DNA of 64,000 bases from Alphaproteobacteria bacterium. Its GTDB lineage: Bacteria > Pseudomonadota > Alphaproteobacteria > Oceanibaculales > Oceanibaculaceae. Made by a program: the position numbers and the translations under genes. The stretch spans positions 124,001 to 188,000 of the forward strand of contig JAHJHR010000002.1 of the NCBI GenBank assembly GCA_018823745.1. Direction: 5' to 3'. The notes beneath the pieces are model-generated. The model worked only from the letters and a program-made list of their open reading frames with translations, did no database searches and had not been told where the DNA came from. Positions within the stretch are counted from its first letter, which is position 1. The number at the start of each line of letters is the position of its first letter. This document shows positions 29,879 through 38,998 of this stretch, one piece after another.

Positions 29879-29894
29879 GGCGAACCTCCCTCTC

Positions 29895-29925
29895 CGTCAC
29901 CTTCGGCCTTGTTCCGGGGGTGACG
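29895..29925. repeat. short palindromic intergenic repeat (family A-like)
   Basis: CGTCACC...GGTGACG with CCTTGTTCCGGGGG interior. Confidence 0.45.
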
Positions 29926-29965
29926 CAGGAAAATGGACGGGTGGCAATCCCCGCCCGTCCATGGC

Positions 29966-30949
29966 ATGAGTGCCCGCATCATGACAGCCACCCCGCCGCA
30001 AGCCCCCAGGACAACACCGCAATCCGCCACAGCCCCCGTCAGTACCGCCGCCGGCATGGCGGAGGAGCGGGCGAATGCGCTGGGGGCGATCTACATGCTG
30101 GGCGCGATCCTCGCCTTTTCGGTGATGGATGCGACGATCAAATGGCTGGCCCTGACCTATCCGGTCATACATCTGGTGTTCTTCCGCAATTTCTTCGCCT
30201 TCATCCCCATCGGGCTGATGCTGGCCGCCCGCCGCGACCGCCTGGCGGCGCTGAAGACACGGAACTGGAAGGGCCATGCGCTGCGCGCCTTTCTCGGGCT
30301 CAGCGCCATGATCCTGTTTTTCTACGCCTTCGCGCTGATGCCACTGGCGGAGGTGGTGGCCATCGCCTTCTCCGCGCCGCTGTTCATCACCGCGCTGTCG
30401 GTGCCGCTACTGGGCGAGCGGGTCGGCCCCCGGCGCTGGGCCGCCGTGGTGGTCGGCTTCGTCGGCGTGCTCGTGATCCTGCGGCCGGGGACGGAGCTGT
30501 TCCAGCCGATCGCGACCCTGCCACTGCTGGCCAGCGTGTTCCTGGCACTGTCGATGATCCAGGTGCGCAAGCTGACCCGCACTGAGACCAACCTGGCACT
30601 GATGACCTATGTGACCGCGGCTGGGGTGCTGCTGACAGCCGGCTTCCTGCCCTTTGGCTGGATCTGGCCGGCAGCGATGGACTGGCCACTGATCGTCGGC
30701 ATGGGGATTGTCGGCGGCGGCGCGCAATACCTGCTGACCCAGGCCTTCCGCCATGCCCCGGCAGCGCTGATCGCGCCGCTGGAGTATTCCGGCATCATCT
30801 GGGCCGGTCTGCTGGGCTACTGGCTGTTCGGTGAATTGCCCGATGTCTGGGTCTTCATCGGCTCGGCCATCGTGATTGCCAGCGGGTTGTACATCCTGCA
30901 CCGCGAGACCCGGCTGAGCGGCTTGCGGCACAAGCCGGAACAGACGTAG
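29966..30949 (+). CDS. DMT-superfamily (EamA) transporter
   Basis: Ten-TM-like sequence; ANALGAIYMLGAILAFSVMDATIKWLALTYPVIHLVFFRNFFAFIP. Confidence 0.88.
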   Translation: MSARIMTATPPQAPRTTPQSATAPVSTAAGMAEERANALGAIYMLGAILAFSVMDATIKWLALTYPVIHLVFFRNFFAFIPIGLMLAARRDRLAALKTRNWKGHALRAFLGLSAMILFFYAFALMPLAEVVAIAFSAPLFITALSVPLLGERVGPRRWAAVVVGFVGVLVILRPGTELFQPIATLPLLASVFLALSMIQVRKLTRTETNLALMTYVTAAGVLLTAGFLPFGWIWPAAMDWPLIVGMGIVGGGAQYLLTQAFRHAPAALIAPLEYSGIIWAGLLGYWLFGELPDVWVFIGSAIVIASGLYILHRETRLSGLRHKPEQT

Positions 30950-30985
30950 ACTCCAACAGCGTTCCCTTACAGGTCAGGCCAGATC

Positions 30986-31339
30986 ATGCGTTCCCGGTTT
31001 TTCTTCCTCGCCCTCGCCGCCGGTATCGCAGCGACCGTGTTGCCCCTGAGCACTGCCGAGGCGGTCTGCGTGCGCAACCAGCTTTCCAGCCCGGTCATCG
31101 CCACGCTGGCGGGTCCCTTCGCCTGGGAAGAGACGGTGACCTCGGGTTACCAGCTCTGCACCAGCCCCACGCTTGACCAGAAGGCCTCCGCCCTCTCGCC
31201 AAAGGAACGTCTGTCGCTGAAGATCGTCACCGCAGACGCTGCCAAACGGGTGGTCTGTAACGGCAAGGTGAAGGTCGGTGGTCTGGTGATGCTCTATATG
31301 GAGCCTGACGGCAAGACGCTGCGCTGCGACGCTTACTGA
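30986..31339 (+). CDS. small exported protein of unknown function
   Basis: Signal peptide MRSRFFFLALAAGIAATVLPLSTAEA then VCVRNQLSSPV...CNGKVKVGGLVMLYMEPDGKTLRCDAY. Confidence 0.65.
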   Translation: MRSRFFFLALAAGIAATVLPLSTAEAVCVRNQLSSPVIATLAGPFAWEETVTSGYQLCTSPTLDQKASALSPKERLSLKIVTADAAKRVVCNGKVKVGGLVMLYMEPDGKTLRCDAY

Positions 31340-31537
31340 CACAGCAAGCCGCTTCCTGGGAAAAAGACTATGTCGCCCCGAAGGCTGTTTCCGGGGACGG
31401 CAAAGCGGCATAGTCGCCGGCGATTCGATTGTCACCGTGACAGCTGCACGCGCAGGGCGGGCATACCCTTGCATCAGTGGCGCGTCATCGCTGCTCCGGT
31501 AATATCAACGTAATTCCAGCGGCCAGGAGTGCCCGAA

Positions 31538-32785
31538 ATGACTGACAAAACGATGGCTCCCGCCGTGGCACCTGGGGGCAGCTGGCACTTGCCGCTGGCC
31601 GTGATCATGCTTTGCGGCAGCCTGATTGTCGCCCTGTCCTTCGGCGTGCGATCCGCCTTCGGCCTGTTCATGGTGCCGATCTCCGGCGAGCTGGGCTGGG
31701 GCCGTGAAATCTTCGCTTTGTCGATTGCCCTGCAGAATCTGCTCTGGGGTCTGGGCCAGCCCTTCGCCGGCGCCCTGGCCGACCGGTTCGGCTCGATGAA
31801 GGTGCTGATCGCCGGCGGGCTGCTCTATTCGGCAGGCGTATTGCTGATGTCGGCTTCCACCACGCCGGCGCTGTTCCATCTGTCGACCGGCGTGCTGGTC
31901 GGCTTTGGCCTGTCGGGCACCGGCTTTTCCATCGTGCTGGCCGCTGTCGGCAAGGTGGTCGCGCCGGAGAAGCGCTCCTGGGCGCTGGGCATCGTCACCG
32001 CTGCCGGTTCCTTCGGGCAATTCGCCATGGTGCCGCTGGGCCAGGCCTTCCTGTCAGCCTATGGCTGGCAGACCACGGTGCTGATCCTGGGCATCTCCTC
32101 GCTGGCCATGCTGCCGCTGGCGCTGGCCTTCCGGGGTGTGGGACAGGGTGGTGCCGCCGGGCCGGTGAATACCCAGAGCCTGGGCCAGGCGCTGCGCGAG
32201 GCCAGCCGACACAAGGGCTTCCTGCTGCTGACCGCCGGCTTCTTCGTCTGCGGCTTCCATGTCGCCTTCATCGCTGCCCATTTGCCCTCCTTCGTCATCG
32301 ACCGGGGGCTGGACCCGCTGCTCGGCGCCTGGGCGCTGGGGCTGGTCGGGCTGTTCAACGTCATCGGCTCCTACACGGCCGGCGTGCTAGGCGGGAAATT
32401 CACCAAGAAATATTTGCTGAGCTATCTCTACGTCGCCCGCTCGGTCGTCATCGTGCTGTTCATCTCCTTCCCGATGACGGCGACCACGGTGCTGCTCTTC
32501 GCGGCTGCCATGGGCCTGTTGTGGCTGTCCACCGTGCCGCTGACATCGGGCATCGTGGCGCAGGTCTTCGGGCCGAAATACATGTCGATGCTGACCGGCA
32601 TTGTGTTCTTCAGCCACCAGATCGGCAGCTTCCTGGGCGTCTGGGGCGGCGGCTATCTGTATGACACCACCGGCTCCTATGACATTGTCTGGTACTGCTC
32701 CATCGCGCTCGGCATCTTCGCCGGCATCGTGCACTGGCCGATCGACGAACGCCCGGTTATCCGCCCGGTGGAAGCAAAAGCCTAA
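31538..32785 (+). CDS. MFS transporter
   Basis: FGVRSAFGLFMVPISGELGWGREIFALSIALQNLLWGLGQPFAGALADRFGSMKVLIAGG. Confidence 0.9.
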   Translation: MTDKTMAPAVAPGGSWHLPLAVIMLCGSLIVALSFGVRSAFGLFMVPISGELGWGREIFALSIALQNLLWGLGQPFAGALADRFGSMKVLIAGGLLYSAGVLLMSASTTPALFHLSTGVLVGFGLSGTGFSIVLAAVGKVVAPEKRSWALGIVTAAGSFGQFAMVPLGQAFLSAYGWQTTVLILGISSLAMLPLALAFRGVGQGGAAGPVNTQSLGQALREASRHKGFLLLTAGFFVCGFHVAFIAAHLPSFVIDRGLDPLLGAWALGLVGLFNVIGSYTAGVLGGKFTKKYLLSYLYVARSVVIVLFISFPMTATTVLLFAAAMGLLWLSTVPLTSGIVAQVFGPKYMSMLTGIVFFSHQIGSFLGVWGGGYLYDTTGSYDIVWYCSIALGIFAGIVHWPIDERPVIRPVEAKA

Positions 32786-32786
32786 G

Positions 32787-34994
32787 TCAGGCGTCGATCT
32801 CGCTGTGGATTTCGACGGTCTCGTCGGGATCGACAAAGGGCAGCGGCGGGAAATGCGGTGTCGACTGAAAGCTGACCTGCCCTTGCAGGCCGACCCGCTC
32901 CGCCGTCTCGACGAACAGCGCGTCGATATCGCGGCGGATCTCGACCGGCAGGCGGCGATGGGTGCGCACGATCAGATCCAGCCTCTCCTTGCGGGCCAGC
33001 CCGTCAAGCTGGAGCGGGCCGATGCGCGACAGATCGAGGTCGATCAGGAAGCGATGGCCGGATCCGGTGCCATCCGCCCCGGCCTCGCCATCCTCGTTCT
33101 GGCCGCGCAGGAACAGCCGCAATTGCTGTAAGTCCTGTCCATCGAAAACCGGAATGTAAAAGGCGCGCCACTCCGTGCCGGCGGAATCCGGCGCCGTGCG
33201 GGTCATCCGCCCCATATCCTCCGACAACCGGCCCAGAAGCGGCGCGCGGCCATCGCGCCCGCCCAGGGCGCGCATGGCCGGTTCGCCAAGGAAACCACGC
33301 AGATCACCGCCGCGCAGCGCGGCCATGAAGAACAGCAGCGCCCCGGCCATCTGCGTGCCCGGCTTCGGGATGGAGGATTGCACCAGCGCCTGCGCCATCG
33401 CCGGGTTCAGCTGCGCCAGCGCCTCCTGCAAAGCCGGCCATTGCCGGCCCAGCCCGCCCGGCAGTGCCGATTTGCCGGAAACAACCCCGCCCTGCGCCTC
33501 GCGGGCCAGTGCCTCCAGCCCGCGCAGGGCATCCGGGGACAGCCCCATCGTCACCGTGCTGCCGACCGGCAGGCCCTGCGCGCCCTGCACCGTCACCAGC
33601 CCGAAGGATGTCTGCAACAGCGGCTGGCCCGAGGCACCGGCCCCGACCACCGTGCCGGTCAGGGTCGCCCCGCCGCCCGGCAGCGATTGCAGGCCGAGCG
33701 GCAAGGGCTGCGGCTGACCGGCGGCTGGCGGCGGCTGGATATTGGTGATCGACAGGGGTATCTGGCTGCCTGTCGGCAGCGCCTGCAGTATCTGCGTTGC
33801 ACTGGCGCCCACCGGCAGGGGCGGGGCGGCGCTGGCAGAGGGGATGGCGGGTGCCGGCGGTGCCGCAGCCCCGGCCTGTCCTGCCGGGGCCTGCGAGATG
33901 GCCGTCAGCTGCGCCGCCGACAGGATGGGTGCCGCCGGGGTCATGGCTGCGGGAGCCGCTCCGGCGGGGGTTAGCGTTGGCGTTACGGCAGGCGTTGCCG
34001 CTGGGGTAGCTGCGGGCGTCCCCGCCGGCGGCGTTGCTGCGGGTGCATTGGGCAGGGGCTGGACAGCAGGCTGGGTCGCCCCTGTAGACGCAGCGGGAAT
34101 TAGCGTCGCCGAAGACGGCGTCCCGCCAGCCCCGGACTGCACCGGCAAGGTCGCTCCGGGCTGTGGCGGCGTAGCGGGCTGGCCGGTCGCCATGGCCGGG
34201 GCCGGAACCGGGGCTTGTCCCGGAACCGGCGTGGCTGTCCCTGCCCCACCCGGTTGAGGTGTGATCTGGGTGGCGAGCTGCGGCGCCGCGGGCTGAGCTG
34301 CCTGTGCTTGTGGCCCGGCCGGCTGTGCGCCCAGCGCCTGCAGGAGGATCGCCTGAACACTCTGGCCGGCCTGCAAGGGCAGCAAGGGTTGGGCCGGCAT
34401 CGCCAGCGCCGGGGAGCCGGACACGGTCACCGCCGGGGCCGCCGGGGCCGGTGTGCCTGGTAGTGCCGGCGCGGAAGGCTGCGCCGTCGTGCCCGAGGCC
34501 GGGGCTGTTGGTGCACCGGCTTGTGCGGCGGGCGCTGGTGTTGTCGGTGTGGGAGTGGGGGTGGCCGGCGTCGGCGTGGGCTGCGTCGTTGACGTCGCAG
34601 ATGCGGCAGGTGTTGCCTGCCCCTGAACCGGTGGCTGGACGGCGGGCGCTGTGGCCGGTTGCTGCGCGCTGCCGGCCGGTGGCAGCGCCGGTGCCGCGCC
34701 CTGGCCCCGCCCGGTGGACAGGATCACCACTTGCAACTGATCACCGGCGACCCGCATCTCCATCGTCACCTGGGTGCCGGGGCGCAGGTAGTTCGGCGTG
34801 CGCACCGCGACCATGCCCTGGTCGGTGCGGATCATCAGATTGCCCTGCCGGTCGCGTCCTTCGACGGTGCCGCGCATGACCGTGCCGGCATCGGCATTGC
34901 GGATAAAGCCCGGCGGATCGATCACCGTGCCGACCGTGGGCGCCGTCGCCTGGACGGCACCGCCTATAGGTGCGGTCGGCGGAACCGAACTCAT
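32787..34994 (-). CDS. Pro/Ala-rich protein, probable flagellar hook-length control (FliK)-like
   Basis: 735 aa; low-complexity P/A/Q-rich middle; ordered C-terminal domain (GHRFLIDLDLSRIGPLQLDGLARKERLDLIVRTHRRLP); first position of the flagellar block. Confidence 0.6.
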   Translation of the reverse strand: MSSVPPTAPIGGAVQATAPTVGTVIDPPGFIRNADAGTVMRGTVEGRDRQGNLMIRTDQGMVAVRTPNYLRPGTQVTMEMRVAGDQLQVVILSTGRGQGAAPALPPAGSAQQPATAPAVQPPVQGQATPAASATSTTQPTPTPATPTPTPTTPAPAAQAGAPTAPASGTTAQPSAPALPGTPAPAAPAVTVSGSPALAMPAQPLLPLQAGQSVQAILLQALGAQPAGPQAQAAQPAAPQLATQITPQPGGAGTATPVPGQAPVPAPAMATGQPATPPQPGATLPVQSGAGGTPSSATLIPAASTGATQPAVQPLPNAPAATPPAGTPAATPAATPAVTPTLTPAGAAPAAMTPAAPILSAAQLTAISQAPAGQAGAAAPPAPAIPSASAAPPLPVGASATQILQALPTGSQIPLSITNIQPPPAAGQPQPLPLGLQSLPGGGATLTGTVVGAGASGQPLLQTSFGLVTVQGAQGLPVGSTVTMGLSPDALRGLEALAREAQGGVVSGKSALPGGLGRQWPALQEALAQLNPAMAQALVQSSIPKPGTQMAGALLFFMAALRGGDLRGFLGEPAMRALGGRDGRAPLLGRLSEDMGRMTRTAPDSAGTEWRAFYIPVFDGQDLQQLRLFLRGQNEDGEAGADGTGSGHRFLIDLDLSRIGPLQLDGLARKERLDLIVRTHRRLPVEIRRDIDALFVETAERVGLQGQVSFQSTPHFPPLPFVDPDETVEIHSEIDA

Positions 34995-35809
34995 GGCGTA
35001 TCGAGCAGGTTTTCCATCAGCTTTTCGATATCGCGCGCCGCATCGCAGGTCGGCGAGCGGGTCAGCAGCGACGTCTGATGGCGGATCGCATCGGCCACCT
35101 TGCGATCGCGGCGGATGATGCCGGCCAGCGGCGGCGACATCTTCAGGAATCCCTGACAGGCCTTCAGCAGGGTCTGATAGGTCCGCTGGCCCTCGGAAAC
35201 GCTGTCCACCATGTTGATGGCGACGCGGATATCCGCCTTGGGATCGGCCTGCGTCGTCAGCTTGATGAAGGCATAGGCGTCGGTCAGCGAGGTCGGGTCA
35301 GGCGTTGCCACGACCAGGCTGGTGGCGGCCCAGCCGGACAGTGTGCGCACGGTGCGGTCGATGCCGGCACCGAGATCCAGGATCACCCGGTCATAGCCGC
35401 GCGCCAGTTTCAGCAATTCATCGCCCAGATTGACCAGACGCTGCGGCGGCAGCATGGCCAGGCTGCCAGAGCCGGAGCGCCCGGCAATGACGTCGAAGCC
35501 ATATTCCTCATGCGGGGTGATGGCCTGCTCCAGCAGCAGCTTGCCCTCGATGAAGCCGCCGAGATCGCGCTTCGGCATCAGGCCCAGCTGGACATCGATA
35601 TTGGCGAGGCCCAGGTCACCATCAAACAGCAGCGTGCGGCGGCCCATCCGCGCCAAAGCGTGGGTCAGGGTGACTGACAGCCAGGTCTTGCCGACACCGC
35701 CCTTGCCCGAGGCGACGGCGATCATATTGGGGGCCTTGCCAACCGAACTGGGCAGCCGGGCCGGCGGGTTATCGCCCGAGACGCTGCTGGGCGGGAATGC
35801 GTTGCTCAT
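34991..35809 (-). CDS. flhG: FlhG/FleN-type MinD-like ATPase
   Basis: IAVASGKGGVGKTWLSVTLTHALARMGRRTLLFDGDLGLANIDVQLGLMPKRDL; next to flhF. Confidence 0.88.
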   Translation of the reverse strand: MSNAFPPSSVSGDNPPARLPSSVGKAPNMIAVASGKGGVGKTWLSVTLTHALARMGRRTLLFDGDLGLANIDVQLGLMPKRDLGGFIEGKLLLEQAITPHEEYGFDVIAGRSGSGSLAMLPPQRLVNLGDELLKLARGYDRVILDLGAGIDRTVRTLSGWAATSLVVATPDPTSLTDAYAFIKLTTQADPKADIRVAINMVDSVSEGQRTYQTLLKACQGFLKMSPPLAGIIRRDRKVADAIRHQTSLLTRSPTCDAARDIEKLMENLLDTP

Positions 35810-36789
35810 CCGAAGGCCCTGTCGCCATAGTGAGGGGAATCAATGCCTGTCTGTGCAGGAAGCAACAAACGTGCCAGTGAAACCGGGTTTATCGGGGCCA
35901 ATCCTTCCGCCACTTGTGGCGAGGTGCTGACGTAAGAGAAGCGAAACTGGCCGATTTCTGCGGCCACCAGCATGAAGCCGAGACGCCGGGCCATATCGAG
36001 CCGGGTTGCCAGCAGCCGGGTGATGGACAGGGTTTTCAGGCTGTCGGCAATTTCTGCCGCCTCGCCCGCATCGCAGCCTGCCGGCAGGACCAGCACCACC
36101 TCAGCGCCCACCGCGTCGATCATCGCCTTCAGCCCGGCGACATCATCCTTGTCGAACGGGTTGATGCCCGCCGTGTCGATCAGTTGCAGGCGGTCGGCCC
36201 GGGCGCCGCAGAAGCGCTTCAGATCGGCCGGGTTATGCGCGGTGTTCAGATGCAGCTTCAGGACGGAGGTCAGCGCCTGCAACTGCTCCACACCGCCGGC
36301 CTTCACCACATCGGTGGTGATCACATTGACCTGGCGGCGGCTCATCACCGCGCGGGTGGCCAGCTTCGCGATGGCCAGGGTCTTGCCGGCGCCAGGCGGG
36401 CCGATCAGCATGACCGGGCGGCGGAAATCATTCTCCGGCAGCGGCGCGAAGCGAAAATGCGTGTCCAGCGCACCGGCCAGCGCCAGCACCGGATCGCCGG
36501 AATGCAGGCTGCCGGCGGTACGCAGCAGGCGGTCGGTCAGCCGGCCCGGCACATTGTGCCGCTCCAGCGCTTCCGCCAGCAGATCGGCCATGTCTTCCGT
36601 CACCGGCCCGTGATGGTGGTCCATCACCGGATCGTCCAGATCGTCGATCATGTCCAGCGCAGCGGTCACGCGCACCCCGCCATTCTCGCCCTTCTGGGTC
36701 GAGACGATGATGGCTTCCTCGCCAAGCTGCTCGCGGATCGTCCGCATGGCCTCCGCCATTGTGGGGGCATTAAATGTCTTAAGCCGCAT
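35806..36789 (-). CDS. flhF: FlhF-type SRP-family GTPase
   Basis: MRLKTFNAPTMAEAMRTIREQLGEEAIIVSTQK; MLIGPPGAGKTLAIAKLATRAVM; IDTAGINPFD. Confidence 0.88.
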   Translation of the reverse strand: MRLKTFNAPTMAEAMRTIREQLGEEAIIVSTQKGENGGVRVTAALDMIDDLDDPVMDHHHGPVTEDMADLLAEALERHNVPGRLTDRLLRTAGSLHSGDPVLALAGALDTHFRFAPLPENDFRRPVMLIGPPGAGKTLAIAKLATRAVMSRRQVNVITTDVVKAGGVEQLQALTSVLKLHLNTAHNPADLKRFCGARADRLQLIDTAGINPFDKDDVAGLKAMIDAVGAEVVLVLPAGCDAGEAAEIADSLKTLSITRLLATRLDMARRLGFMLVAAEIGQFRFSYVSTSPQVAEGLAPINPVSLARLLLPAQTGIDSPHYGDRAFG

Positions 36790-36857
36790 CTATGGCCCCG
36801 GTTTCCCCGTCATACATATGCATCCGCCCCTGCCTCCGGAACCGGTTCCGGTAAAAA

Positions 36858-38987
36858 TCAGATCTGACCCAGGGTCTTGATCTTCGCCTTCGGATGAATC
36901 TCGTTCTGCGACAATACCACTGTTGCGGGCCGGAACCGCTCAATGATCGAGCGGACATACGGCCTGATCACCGGGCTGGTCAACAGGACAGGCGCTTCCC
37001 CAAGGGTTGCCATCTGTTCGAAGGTCTGGCGCACCGAGGCGATGAACTGCTGCAGCTTGGTCGGCGGCATGGAGAGCTGCTTGTCCTCGCCCTGGCCGAC
37101 GATGGAATCGGCGAAGGCCTGTTCCCAGTCCGGTGACAGCGTGACCATCGGGATATGCCCCTCCTCATTGGTATATTGCTCGCTCAACTGGCGCGCCAGG
37201 CGGGACCGCACATGCTCGGTGATGGTCGTCACGTTGCGGGTGTAGCCATGCGCCTCGGATATACCCTCCAGAATGGTCGGCAGATCACGGATCGATATCC
37301 GTTCGGTCAACAGATTCTGCAGAATGCGTTGCAGGCCGCCGACGGATATCTGCCCCGGCACGACATCGGCCACCAGCTTCTGGTGCGAGCCCGACAATTC
37401 ATCCAGCAGCTTCTGGGTCTCGGTATAGGACAGAAGATCGGCCATGTTGTCGCGCACGATCTCGGTCAGATGCGTGGTGATGACCGTCGGCGGGTCGACC
37501 ACCGTATAGCCCCGGAACAGCGCTTCCTCCCGGTGGCTGGGATTGATCCACATTGCCGGCAGGCCGAAGGTGGGTTCCCGCGTCGCCTCGCCCGGCAGGT
37601 CGATCTTCTGGCCGCGCGGGTCCATGACCAGAAGCATGTTCGGGCGGATATCACCCCGCCCGGATTCGATTTCCTTGATCCGCAGCAGATAGGTATTCGG
37701 CGCCAGCTGCAGATTATCCTGGATGCGCACCGAGGGCATGATGAAGCCCAGTTCACTGGCCAGCTGGCGGCGCAGCGCCTTGATCTGGTCGGTCAGGCGC
37801 TGGCCATCGGTGCTGTTGATCAGCGGCAGCAGGCCATAGCCCAGCTCCAGCCGGATCAGGTCGATATGCAGCGCGGTCGAGATTGGCTCCTCGGCAACCG
37901 GCACGGGCATCGTATCGGCGGCCACGGCCTCGGCCTTGCGCACCACTTCCTTCTTCTGGCTGCGCGTCATGAAATAGGCAGCCGCACCGGTAACCGCCGA
38001 CAGGATGAAGAACGGCACGAAGGGCAGGCCGGGCAGCACGCCCAGCACCAGCATCAGGAAGGACGACAGGCCCAGCGCCGTCGGATAGCCGCCCAGCTGT
38101 TTGATCAGTTGCTTGTCGGCGGTGCCGGGCGTTCCGGATTTCGACACCAGCATGCCCGCCGCGGTGGAGACGATCAGGGCCGGAATCTGGCTGACAAGCC
38201 CGTCACCGACGGTCAGCAGCGTATAGGTGCGGGCGGCATCGCCGAAGGTCAGCCCCTGCTGCGCCACGCCGATGATCATGCCACCGATCACATTGATGAA
38301 GGTGATCAGCAAGCCGGCAATGGCGTCGCCGCGCACGAATTTCGAGGCACCGTCCATGGCGCCGAAGAAGGTGCTTTCCTCCTCCAGCTCCTTGCGCCTG
38401 ATACGCGCGTCATCCTCATTGATCAATCCCGAGGAGAGATCGGCGTCGATTGCCATCTGCTTGCCGGGCATGGCATCCAGGCTGAACCGCGCGCCAACCT
38501 CGGCGATGCGGCCGGCACCCTTGGTGATGACGATGAAATTGACCAGCACCAGAATGGCAAAGACGATGACGCCGATGACGTAATTGCCACCCATCATGAA
38601 GGCGCCGAAGGAGGCGATGACATCGCCCGCCGCCTGCGGGCCGGTATGTCCCTCTGACAGGATCAGTCGCGTCGAGGCCAGATTCAGTGCCAGCCGGAGC
38701 ATGGTGGCGATCAGCAGGATAGTCGGGAAGGCGTTGAAATCCAGCGGCCGGTGAATAAACATCACCGTCATCAGGATCAGCACGGAGAAGGTCAGCGACA
38801 GCGCCAGCGCGATGTCCAGCAGCCAGGTCGGCATCGGCAGGATCAGCACCGACAGGATGCTGATCATGCCCAGGGCGACGGCAATATCCGGGCGATTGAA
38901 AATGCCGCCATAGCGGCTCAGCAGATCGCCCATGGACCCGCCGCCGCCACCGCCTCCCGGACTGCCCTGCTGCGAAGTATCCGCCAT
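36858..38987 (-). CDS. flhA: flagellar biosynthesis protein FlhA
   Basis: 709 aa; PMPTWLLDIALALSLTFSVLILMTVMFIHRPLDFNAFPTILLIATMLRLALNLASTRLILSEGHTG. Confidence 0.96.
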   Translation of the reverse strand: MADTSQQGSPGGGGGGGSMGDLLSRYGGIFNRPDIAVALGMISILSVLILPMPTWLLDIALALSLTFSVLILMTVMFIHRPLDFNAFPTILLIATMLRLALNLASTRLILSEGHTGPQAAGDVIASFGAFMMGGNYVIGVIVFAILVLVNFIVITKGAGRIAEVGARFSLDAMPGKQMAIDADLSSGLINEDDARIRRKELEEESTFFGAMDGASKFVRGDAIAGLLITFINVIGGMIIGVAQQGLTFGDAARTYTLLTVGDGLVSQIPALIVSTAAGMLVSKSGTPGTADKQLIKQLGGYPTALGLSSFLMLVLGVLPGLPFVPFFILSAVTGAAAYFMTRSQKKEVVRKAEAVAADTMPVPVAEEPISTALHIDLIRLELGYGLLPLINSTDGQRLTDQIKALRRQLASELGFIMPSVRIQDNLQLAPNTYLLRIKEIESGRGDIRPNMLLVMDPRGQKIDLPGEATREPTFGLPAMWINPSHREEALFRGYTVVDPPTVITTHLTEIVRDNMADLLSYTETQKLLDELSGSHQKLVADVVPGQISVGGLQRILQNLLTERISIRDLPTILEGISEAHGYTRNVTTITEHVRSRLARQLSEQYTNEEGHIPMVTLSPDWEQAFADSIVGQGEDKQLSMPPTKLQQFIASVRQTFEQMATLGEAPVLLTSPVIRPYVRSIIERFRPATVVLSQNEIHPKAKIKTLGQI

Positions 38988-38998
38988 GCGCTAGCCTA

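Noticed and set aside
33742-34257. Gly/Ala/Val-rich plus-strand ORF (GVTAGVAAGVAAGVPAGG...) with repeat-like sequence
   Set aside because: It is the antisense reading of the Pro/Ala-rich linker of the FliK-like gene, not an independent repeat protein.
34100-34700. Repetitive-looking GC-rich DNA that could be taken for a tandem repeat or CRISPR-like array
   Set aside because: No fixed repeat unit or spacer length; irregularity follows codons for Pro/Ala/Thr/Gln in the FliK-like linker.
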